From positions 1,325,049 to 1,389,048 of the forward strand of contig NZ_CP045928.1 in assembly GCF_009664855.1 (NCBI RefSeq): a stretch of 64,000 nucleotides of DNA, in the 5' to 3' direction. This document shows, piece by piece, positions 26,109 through 32,919 of the stretch. The position numbers and the translations under genes are program-made. The notes beneath the pieces are model-generated. The model was not told the origin of the DNA. It was given only the letters and a program-made list of their open reading frames with translations, and ran no database searches. The DNA is from Flavobacterium sp. SLB02. GTDB lineage: Bacteria > Bacteroidota > Bacteroidia > Flavobacteriales > Flavobacteriaceae. Positions within the stretch are counted from its first letter, which is position 1; each line of letters starts with the position of its first letter.

Positions 26109-26687
26109 TTAATTTTTGTTTTTTACTTTTTTGTTTAATATTCTTCGCGCGGAATCAGATGCAGCAACCAGACCGGCAGCCATCATAATGATATCTTTAA
26201 TGACTAATCTTCCACCGGCAGAAAGAAATGGGAATCCGTGATTTACTGTCTGAAAGTCACCACCTAAATTAGGCACATAAACCTCAGGGGTGGTAATTAG
26301 GAAAGAGAGCGTTACTAGGGACATTCCAAAAGTTAACAGCCCTGCTATCAGACCTATTTTGTTGAAATAAATTCCAAGTAAGTTCATAAACCCAATGCCC
26401 ACAATAACAATCCCGAGTCCGATTGCAAAAACATACGTGCCATTTTCTTGGTGCCAAGCGATGTTTTTGTTTATTTCTTGGCCTTCAAGGTTTTTGTATT
26501 CTTTGTACTCAGGGGCTTCTTTACTATAAAAGAAACTCATTAAAGGACTATTTGCCACAAAGGGGACGATACCGTCAGCTTCGTATTGAAAGGCTTTAAG
26601 TCCACCTATCCAGATCATCACTATGGCAATAGCAATTCTCATGGAATTGATAAACTCTTGTTGCGCGTTTGCTAAAAATTGTAACAT
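26109..26687 (-). CDS. DUF417 (YkgB/RclC-type) inner-membrane protein
   Basis: A 192-residue protein with four transmembrane helices: RIAIAIVMIWIGGLKAF, YVFAIGLGIVIVGIGFMNLL, GLIAGLLTFGMSLVTLSFLI and LVIKDIIMMAAGLVAAS. GGLKAFQYEADGIVPFVANSP and GRLVIKDI are family-typical. E. coli RclC belongs to this family and is tied to hypochlorous-acid resistance. Whether this member has that role is unknown. An AraC-family gene lies 77 bases upstream in the same direction and may regulate it, as RclR does in E. coli, but the E. coli sensor cysteines were not confirmed here. Confidence 0.85.
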   Translation of the reverse strand: MLQFLANAQQEFINSMRIAIAIVMIWIGGLKAFQYEADGIVPFVANSPLMSFFYSKEAPEYKEYKNLEGQEINKNIAWHQENGTYVFAIGLGIVIVGIGFMNLLGIYFNKIGLIAGLLTFGMSLVTLSFLITTPEVYVPNLGGDFQTVNHGFPFLSAGGRLVIKDIIMMAAGLVAASDSARRILNKKVKNKN

Positions 26688-26717
26688 TTGCTTTTTTTTT
26701 AATTATTTAATTTTAAG

Positions 26718-26725
26718 CAAAGTTA
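26718..26725 (-). promoter_or_regulatory. Likely -7 box of the DUF417 gene
   Basis: TAACTTTG on the minus strand matches TAnnTTTG, 31 bases upstream of the start. No TTG is seen at -33, consistent with activator control. Confidence 0.45.
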
Positions 26726-26764
26726 TAGTCGATTGCCAGTCTATAAAATGGACGAAAAGGGATA

Positions 26765-27622
26765 TTACTTGGACAAATATGCCACTTGAGAAATGCCCCC
26801 TTTGTTTCTAAAAACCTGTGGGGAGATCTGGGTGTGTTTTTTGAAAAAGCGGCTAAAGTAATACTCGTCACTAAATTGCAATTCGTACGCAATTTCCTTA
26901 ATGCTTAAGGTGGTGAGGTGCAGCTTTTTTTTAGCCTCCAGGATTAATCGGTCTTGAATTAGCTGCGAGGGGGTCTTGCCAAAATATTTAATACTTTTTT
27001 TGGTCAGTGTATTGGCAGAAATGCCAAGTATCTCAGCATAATGATTGGGTTTATGAAGTGTTAAATATTTTTGGTCTAGCAATACTCTAAATTGCTCCAT
27101 TTGTTGATCTTTAGCCAGCGTTAGATCTTGCTTTTCCATGGTTCTTAATTTAGCCGTACTGCATTTGGCCAAAATAACCTGCAAATATGATTTTAGAATC
27201 ATTGGGGAAGAATTAGGATCCTTTAGTTCTTCTTGTAAATGATTTAAAACCTTATGAAAATCTTCATGTTGTTGCTGTGAAAGACTTAAAGAGGGCTCCA
27301 AATAGATGTTGTTGAAAAGCAAACCATTGCAGGCTACCTCGTCTCTATGGGCTTCAATACAATAAAAATCACCGTGAAATTTGACAATAGTGTACTCAAT
27401 ATTTTTACAATTTTCAATGTAAATGCTTTGCAAAGGGGTAGAGAAGAGGATTATGGGCCCAGAGAAATTAAAGGAAGTGAAATCGGCATGGTAAATACCA
27501 TCTCCTTTATGAATTACAATTATGCAATATTCGGCCAACTGAACAGGATGCTCTAAAGAATAATAGTCACTTTTTTCAATTCCAATTAGACATTCTCCCT
27601 GTTCTCCAAAAATAGTATTCAT
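26765..27622 (-). CDS. AraC-family transcriptional regulator
   Basis: A 285-residue regulator. The N-terminal ~170 residues form a cupin-like sensor. The C-terminal ~100 residues are the double HTH of AraC/XylS proteins: ILGISANTLTKKSIKYFGKTP, then LTTLSIKEIAYELQFSDEYY and FSRFFKKHTQISPQVFRNK. Only its DNA-binding part is assignable, and the effector is unknown. It lies directly upstream of the DUF417 gene on the same strand and is its likely controller. Confidence 0.9.
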   Translation of the reverse strand: MNTIFGEQGECLIGIEKSDYYSLEHPVQLAEYCIIVIHKGDGIYHADFTSFNFSGPIILFSTPLQSIYIENCKNIEYTIVKFHGDFYCIEAHRDEVACNGLLFNNIYLEPSLSLSQQQHEDFHKVLNHLQEELKDPNSSPMILKSYLQVILAKCSTAKLRTMEKQDLTLAKDQQMEQFRVLLDQKYLTLHKPNHYAEILGISANTLTKKSIKYFGKTPSQLIQDRLILEAKKKLHLTTLSIKEIAYELQFSDEYYFSRFFKKHTQISPQVFRNKGGISQVAYLSK

Positions 27623-27968
27623 AATTTGATTTTATGGGTTAAAGAAAACTATTTAAAATTTTAAAATAGTGTTGCTGAATATCATTTTAAATTATTCAAA
27701 ACGATAGTTTCAAAAGTATTAAAAAGACTTCAAAAGAATTGGATTGCTTATCTAAAAAGTATAATTTAAATATTTGGCTGTCTTACATCCCAATCACTTC
27801 TTTTTTGGTTTTCTCAATCTCTATGAAACAGCCATAGCTGCCCATCAATATTATTTTGTTTTTAAATTGTTAAGTTTCTGTTTGTTAGTTAAATACAGGT
27901 ATTTATACTTAGTGATTTAAAAGTTTAATTGTGTTAATTTTAATGCTGCCAAAAACAAATATTTTCAT
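27623..27968. other. Intergenic, divergent control region
   Basis: About 350 AT-rich bases between the AraC gene and the PLD-like gene. No gene is seen. CTATTTAAAATTTTAAAATAG at 27650-27670 is nearly palindromic and close to the AraC start. No clear promoter pair was found for the PLD-like gene. Confidence 0.45.
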
Positions 27969-29957
27969 ATGAGAACAAAAATTGTTAACAACGATGTGCT
28001 AAAAGCTCGTGCCATAGCAGGGACCTATGTAGTGATACTAGCATGGGATTTTATTGATCCTGATTCATTTGATAGAACTAATCTCTTAGGATTTGCCATT
28101 GAGAGATCGGAATTAAAAAAAGGTGAAGTTCTGGAGAAATACTGGATGAAAGGTCTTAAGCGCTTTGAGCAGAAAGATAAAGGGCTGCCAGTGGGCACTC
28201 CGGTTTCTACCGCCGAGCATCCCTATCAATCCTTTCAGTGGTCAGACTATACAGCAAAAGAAAACCATCACTACACTTATCGTATTGTGGCTTGCTACGG
28301 GAAACCAAAACTGCTTACACTCGATGAGAGCAATGCTTTGGAAATTAGCGTACTAACCGAGAGAGTAACAGGAGAAGAGAATAAATTAACAGCCAATACC
28401 AGTCATGATATTTATTTCAATAGGGGCGTAATTGGTTCCCAGGCCTATGCCAGAGAATTTGGCAATCAAAAGCCTAATGCCAAGGAGCCTTATTCTAAAG
28501 AAATGAAATGGCTCTCGCGTGGTTTATTTGAGGCTCTTATTGATTTTATCGCTGAAGCGAAAAATGAAAATTTTGCATTGTATGCCGCTTTTTATGAATT
28601 CCACTATCAGCCTGTGGCTAAAGCTTTGGCCGCTGCAGCCACGACGGGGGCTGATGTTAAAATTGTCTATGATGCCGAGAGTTCTTATAAGGAAGAAAAC
28701 TATGAGAATTTAAAACTTGCCGGTTTACAAAACAGTCAAAATGCTTTTCCAAGAACTGTTACCGAGGGTATACGCCATAATAAGTTTATAGTTCTTTTGT
28801 ATAAGAAACAACCTATTGCGGTTTGGACCGGTTCTGTGAATATATCCCCCGGGGGGATATTTGGACATTCCAATGTGGGGCATATTGTGCGTGATAAGGC
28901 TGTAGCAGAAGCTTATGAAGATTATTGGAAATCTTTAAGTAAAAACATGAGCGTTAAAGATTTACGCCAAAAGCATAAAGCCATGTTTGCGCTTCCCAAG
29001 CTTCCATTAGAGCCAGGAACTATCATTCCTATTTTTAGCCCAAGGGATCAAAAAGATGAAAATACCACCCTGGATTGGTATGCCTCCCTGATGGATAGCG
29101 CCAGAGAAATAATTTGCTTTACTATTGCCTTTAATCTTGATGAGACTTTCCAAAGAGTGATACAAAAAGAAAGTGACGTGCTTCGTTATCTTGTAAAAGA
29201 TGATGATCTGGGTAAAAATGAAATTATAGGAAACGACCGTGATGTTATATTTGCATCGGGGAGCAGTTTTACAGAAAATAATTGGCCCAATTTCTTGAGT
29301 GAGCTCAGTGATAATCCCCTTAATAGCAATGATTACATCCACAATAAGTTTATGCTTGTGGATCCACTGGGTGATAATCCCATTGTGGTTACCGGTTCGG
29401 CTAACTTTAGTAAACCCTCTCAAAGATCCAACGATGAGAACATGTTAGTAATAGTGGGTGATACCCGGGTGGCAGATATTTACTTTGGGGAGTTTATGCG
29501 AATCTTTGATCATCATTATGTGAGATATCTTAAAAGAAAATTCGATAATTCCGATAAAGACAAAAATAAAAGCAGCGGTTATCTGGCCGAGGATGGTAGT
29601 TGGACCCAATCTCATTTTAATCCCGCGAGCTACAAGGAGAAACGCAGAAAGTATTTTCTGAATTCTCCATTAGATCCTATTAGTGAAATATCAAAACTGA
29701 AGGCTTTTAGTTCCGCGGAATTTGATTTAGAGATACTTGATCTTGAATCGGTTTATATAGTAGTGATCCATGAGCAGGCAGGAGCATGGAAGATATTGTC
29801 AAGAAATTTTACCCAGCCTCCAACTGAAAACCCTATTGGGTATACCGATATCAAAACCATAGGATCATGCCCTATACTGAGCGATCTTGGAGAAGTTGCG
29901 ATCCGTAATGCAATAACAGGGGCTGTAGGTAAAGGAAAATTAATTCGTATCAAATAA
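27969..29957 (+). CDS. Phospholipase D-like (PLD superfamily) protein
   Basis: A 662-residue protein with two PLD motifs. The first, RHNKFIVLL with His270, is followed by VWTGSVNISPGGIFGHSN. The second, IHNKFMLVD with His458, is followed by VVTGSANFSKPSQRSND. The HxKxxxxD motif is complete in the second, but in the first the Asp position is Leu. The N-terminal ~140 residues form a beta-rich region resembling a fibronectin fold (FAIERSELKKGEVL, QSFQWSDYTAKENHHYTYRI). No signal peptide is seen. PLD proteins cleave phosphodiesters, lipid or nucleic acid. The substrate cannot be read from sequence. It is followed nine bases later by a secreted protein of unknown function, then the conjugation operon. 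Confidence 0.88.
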   Translation: MRTKIVNNDVLKARAIAGTYVVILAWDFIDPDSFDRTNLLGFAIERSELKKGEVLEKYWMKGLKRFEQKDKGLPVGTPVSTAEHPYQSFQWSDYTAKENHHYTYRIVACYGKPKLLTLDESNALEISVLTERVTGEENKLTANTSHDIYFNRGVIGSQAYAREFGNQKPNAKEPYSKEMKWLSRGLFEALIDFIAEAKNENFALYAAFYEFHYQPVAKALAAAATTGADVKIVYDAESSYKEENYENLKLAGLQNSQNAFPRTVTEGIRHNKFIVLLYKKQPIAVWTGSVNISPGGIFGHSNVGHIVRDKAVAEAYEDYWKSLSKNMSVKDLRQKHKAMFALPKLPLEPGTIIPIFSPRDQKDENTTLDWYASLMDSAREIICFTIAFNLDETFQRVIQKESDVLRYLVKDDDLGKNEIIGNDRDVIFASGSSFTENNWPNFLSELSDNPLNSNDYIHNKFMLVDPLGDNPIVVTGSANFSKPSQRSNDENMLVIVGDTRVADIYFGEFMRIFDHHYVRYLKRKFDNSDKDKNKSSGYLAEDGSWTQSHFNPASYKEKRRKYFLNSPLDPISEISKLKAFSSAEFDLEILDLESVYIVVIHEQAGAWKILSRNFTQPPTENPIGYTDIKTIGSCPILSDLGEVAIRNAITGAVGKGKLIRIK

Positions 29958-29965
29958 TGTAAATT

Positions 29966-31345
29966 ATGAAAAAGATATTTTTACTCTTATTGCTGATTCC
30001 TATAATAGGAATGGCCCAAACAAAATTAGCCCGTTATCAGAAAAAAATACTCTCTGAAAACACAATTACTGATAACCTTGAAAATAAGTTTGTAGAGGTC
30101 AAATTAAATAATGTCCCTGATGCCAATTTGTATAACGCAAGCACTGGTGAGGCGACAAAACGCAATGTATTTACCCTTAGCGATAAGGGGCAAAAGGCTT
30201 TTATCGAGGCAGTTAATTCTAAATCCAAAGAATTACCTGAATTACTAAAGGGAATACCAACATTATTAGAATCAGCTCCAAGTGCTGATATACCTGTAGA
30301 TTTTAAACGAATCGAATTTTCAAAGAAAGTTGAGATTGTAGTAAATAACAAACAGGCTGCCCATGGGCGTATTGCTAAACTGGTCATGTGGCTTACCCTG
30401 GACGATAATACCCTTGTTGAGTTCAGCGGTTTTGGACAACTCTCCACTAAGTTTTATACTATTGACTATGGTAGTGTTTCATTGGATAAAACTACTGGAT
30501 TTACTTTAAATGCGGGAGTTAATATACTAGGTACAGGAGCTGTTAATAGCACTAATGTTACAACGGGTAATAACGGAACCAATACAGATGTTAATGGCAC
30601 TACCAGTTCCAACACGTCAACTCTTGGAGCAAGTTACACTAACAGCCGTACAATTGCCGAAGCTATGGCTCTTAGCAATACTGTTATTATTTCAAAGGGA
30701 TCACTCAATAGAAAAGAGATTTCCTTGATGCAGAACGGTGTTCCCAATAAGGATCTTGATGATAATATCAATTTGGAGATTATATTTAAAACGGTAAACA
30801 ATTATTCGGTACCTATTTTAAAATTCAAAGGATTGTTCAAAGACAATACCTTTACTACAGACCCCTCGAAGATATTAATTAATAAAGTTTATTTGACCCT
30901 TCCGAATCCTTTTGGAAAAGATGTTACAGGTAAGCTGAGCTTCACCTACCTTTATCGTGATATTGAATCTGGAGAGAATTCCATAGGAGAATTTGATGAT
31001 AAGATTAATTTTTATCAAGTAAAAGATAGAAAGGTAACTGAGTTGGATGTTAAACTAATTACACAACATGAACTTCTTCCAAAATTGTATTCCATAATTA
31101 CTGATCCCCAAAATCCTGGAGATGCTCCAAGACTATATTTGAATTATTATGGACAGCACATAAAATTATTTTTTACCGATTTAACCTCGGCATCAGAATT
31201 TATTGACTATTTGCAATCAAGCGGTTCTGAAACCGTAAAAGGATTTCAGGTGGAATATGAAAAATTATCATCTGGGGATGTTACCTACCTAAAGTATGAT
31301 AGTTCCTTGTTGGGCAATTTGCGTCCCATTATAGATATGAGATAA
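29966..31345 (+). CDS. Secreted protein of unknown function paired with the PLD-like gene
   Basis: A 459-residue protein, not recognised. A signal peptide is visible (KKIFLLLLLIPIIGMAQ), so it is exported to the periplasm or outer membrane. Residues about 185-225 are a Gly/Asn/Thr/Ser-rich low-complexity linker (NVTTGNNGTNTDVNGTTSSN) between two beta-rich halves. There are no Cys residues in the mature part. It starts nine bases after the PLD-like stop and ends at a hairpin terminator, so the two genes form a two-gene unit. It could be a partner or protective protein for the PLD-like enzyme, but this is inference only. Confidence 0.75.
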   Translation: MKKIFLLLLLIPIIGMAQTKLARYQKKILSENTITDNLENKFVEVKLNNVPDANLYNASTGEATKRNVFTLSDKGQKAFIEAVNSKSKELPELLKGIPTLLESAPSADIPVDFKRIEFSKKVEIVVNNKQAAHGRIAKLVMWLTLDDNTLVEFSGFGQLSTKFYTIDYGSVSLDKTTGFTLNAGVNILGTGAVNSTNVTTGNNGTNTDVNGTTSSNTSTLGASYTNSRTIAEAMALSNTVIISKGSLNRKEISLMQNGVPNKDLDDNINLEIIFKTVNNYSVPILKFKGLFKDNTFTTDPSKILINKVYLTLPNPFGKDVTGKLSFTYLYRDIESGENSIGEFDDKINFYQVKDRKVTELDVKLITQHELLPKLYSIITDPQNPGDAPRLYLNYYGQHIKLFFTDLTSASEFIDYLQSSGSETVKGFQVEYEKLSSGDVTYLKYDSSLLGNLRPIIDMR

Positions 31346-31367
31346 AAAAGGGGGGCTTTCCTTTTTT
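31344..31367 (+). terminator. Terminator of the PLD-like unit
   Basis: AAAAAAGG (31344-31351) pairs with CCTTTTTT (31360-31367), directly at the stop codon. It separates this unit from the conjugation operon. Confidence 0.7.
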
Positions 31368-31457
31368 TGACTATTTACAAATAGAATTCCACGGGTATTG
31401 GGTAAGCTTAGCTATTTCAGCAAATAAAGATCTCAGCGTCGAATCCAAGGTACAAAA

Positions 31458-31480
31458 AAGTACAAGACAAAGTTGTACTT
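31458..31480. promoter_or_regulatory. Inverted repeat upstream of the conjugation operon (distal)
   Basis: AAGTACAA (31458-31465) and TTGTACTT (31473-31480) with a 7-base spacer. It is about 85 bases upstream of the first gene and is a candidate operator. Confidence 0.5.
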
Positions 31481-31520
31481 GTAGTATTTATATTGCATTT
31501 GTTCCTTTGGTCTATAGAAT

Positions 31521-31543
31521 AAATCATATATCTTATATGATTT
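31521..31543. promoter_or_regulatory. Inverted repeat upstream of the conjugation operon (proximal)
   Basis: AAATCATATA (31521-31530), TCT, TATATGATTT (31534-31543): a perfect 10+10 palindrome 20 bases before the first start. It could be an operator, or a hairpin in the mRNA leader. Confidence 0.55.
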
Positions 31544-31562
31544 ACATAGAGAGAAAGAAGAT

Positions 31563-32072
31563 GTGGAACGATTAAATGAAAAAGATATGTTTACCAATAT
31601 CTCATGGGGCAATTATATAATTGCCGTTAGTATCCTCTTACTGATCTGGTATTTGATTTTAGGATTCAGATGCTATTATCCTGATCTAAGAGCAATTTTA
31701 AGCGGTGAGAAAAGCCTACAGTCTCTGAGTCTTAAAAGCAATCCGGAAAAAAAATTAGCTGTCCATCTTCAAAAAGGCAGCAGCGTTGAAAACAAAGAAT
31801 TGCACTCATACAAAGAATCTTTTGATACCTTGGCTGACGCCGAGGAACTATCCGGGAGGATTCAAGGCGCAATTAAGGAGAGCGCAGAGCGAAATCTCTC
31901 ACTGGAAGAATTCCAAAATTATCTCAAATTACTGCTAAGTGAGTATCCCTTTGTGAGGATCTCTACCCTTAGAGAGAATATCAATGCTATAATAGTGAAG
32001 AGCTCTGCGAGCTACCCAGCGCTGCTTTTGACTCTTTCTCAGGTGGATGTCCTTTGGGAAGAGAGTATTTAA
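31563..32072 (+). CDS. Membrane-anchored protein of unknown function, first gene of the conjugation operon
   Basis: A 169-residue product from GTG at 31563, preceded by a purine-rich stretch (GAGAGAAAGAAG). An in-frame ATG at 31584 is the alternative start. One transmembrane helix (NYIIAVSILLLIWYLILGF, about residues 17-35) is followed by a soluble, mostly helical domain. No family is recognised. Its place just upstream of the TraE-like gene, with a long hairpin between, suggests a conjugation accessory protein. Confidence 0.65.
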   Translation: MERLNEKDMFTNISWGNYIIAVSILLLIWYLILGFRCYYPDLRAILSGEKSLQSLSLKSNPEKKLAVHLQKGSSVENKELHSYKESFDTLADAEELSGRIQGAIKESAERNLSLEEFQNYLKLLLSEYPFVRISTLRENINAIIVKSSASYPALLLTLSQVDVLWEESI

Positions 32073-32081
32073 ATAAGACAC

Positions 32082-32173
32082 AGTGGAGGAATATTCCCTG
32101 TTCTCTCTGGTGCGGTATGGCATAATGTGACAGGAAATAGAGTTATGCAACGGCGGTATTCCTCCGCTTTTTT
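32082..32173 (+). promoter_or_regulatory. Long hairpin with T-run between the first gene and traE (terminator/attenuator candidate)
   Basis: AGTGGAGGAATA (32082-32093) pairs with TATTCCTCCGCT (32157-32168; one G-U). This closes a 63-base loop that contains a second stem, GCATAA (32120-32125) / TTATGC (32143-32148). Six T follow. The whole element looks like a structured RNA ending in an intrinsic terminator inside the operon. Confidence 0.7.
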
Positions 32174-32207
32174 AACAAGTGATTATCCAAAACTTAAATG
32201 ATGCGAG

Positions 32208-32546
32208 ATGGAAAAGTACAATTGGAAATTAAAAAGAATTGAAAGAAAAAAGGCAATGGCACTTTGCCTGTTTGTAATGTTGTTTGTTTTTCATTTCAGT
32301 GCCAGAGCCCAGGACGGTGTGGCAGGAATAAATGAGGCCAACCAAAAAGTCAGAAGCTATTTTGATGCCGGAACAGAACTCATGTACGCTGTGGGAGCCA
32401 TACTGGGACTAATTGGGGCTGTGAAGGTCTATCAGAAATGGAATGCCGGGGATCCCGATACGGGAAAAGTGGCAGCGGCCTGGTTTGGAAGCTGCGTGTT
32501 TTTGGTGGTAGTAGCCACGGTCATTAAATCCTTTTTCGGGGTTTAG
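32208..32546 (+). CDS. traE: Conjugation protein TraE (DUF4134, VirB2-like pilin)
   Basis: A 112-residue protein with a signal-like N-terminus (ALCLFVMLFVFHFSARAQ) and two hydrophobic helices (LMYAVGAILGLIGAVKVYQKW, AAAWFGSCVFLVVVATVIKSFF). GINEANQKVRSYFDAGTELM is the DUF4134 signature. It is thought to be the pilin-type component of Bacteroidetes conjugation machines. The gene order traE-traF-traG is the standard one. The symbol follows the CTnDOT naming. Confidence 0.92.
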   Translation: MEKYNWKLKRIERKKAMALCLFVMLFVFHFSARAQDGVAGINEANQKVRSYFDAGTELMYAVGAILGLIGAVKVYQKWNAGDPDTGKVAAAWFGSCVFLVVVATVIKSFFGV

Positions 32547-32575
32547 GCCAGAGCTTATTAAATGCAGCAAAAGAG

Positions 32576-32884
32576 ATGAACAGTGTATACCCAATCAATA
32601 AGGGAATCAACCAGAGCATTCACTTCAAAGGACTCAAGGCACAGTACATCTGGTATCTGGGGGCAGGAGTGGTAGGGCTAATGATCCTTTTTGCAGTGCT
32701 TTTTATTATTGGGCTTCCTTCTGTTATCTGTGTTGGTTTTATTGGAAGCTCTGGAGGATTTCTTGTCTTTCAGATCTACCGTATGAGCAATCGCTTTGGT
32801 CAGTACGGTATGATGAAAGCCTTGGCTAGAAAACAAATTCCAAAAGTTATAAAGCTGCAAAGCAGGGGAGTTTTTATAATGTGA
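32576..32884 (+). CDS. traF: Conjugation protein TraF (DUF4133, VirB3-like)
   Basis: A 102-residue inner-membrane protein. VYPINKGINQSIHFKGLKAQ starts it, followed by two transmembrane helices (YLGAGVVGLMILFAVLFIIG, VICVGFIGSSGGFLVFQIYR). It ends with a basic tail, MMKALARKQIPKVIKLQ. This is the DUF4133 pattern, equivalent to VirB3, which docks on the VirB4 ATPase encoded by the next gene 35 bases downstream. Confidence 0.9.
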   Translation: MNSVYPINKGINQSIHFKGLKAQYIWYLGAGVVGLMILFAVLFIIGLPSVICVGFIGSSGGFLVFQIYRMSNRFGQYGMMKALARKQIPKVIKLQSRGVFIM

Positions 32885-32919
32885 TAGTCGTAAAGAGTTG
32901 ATGTTAAAAATGAGAAGGG

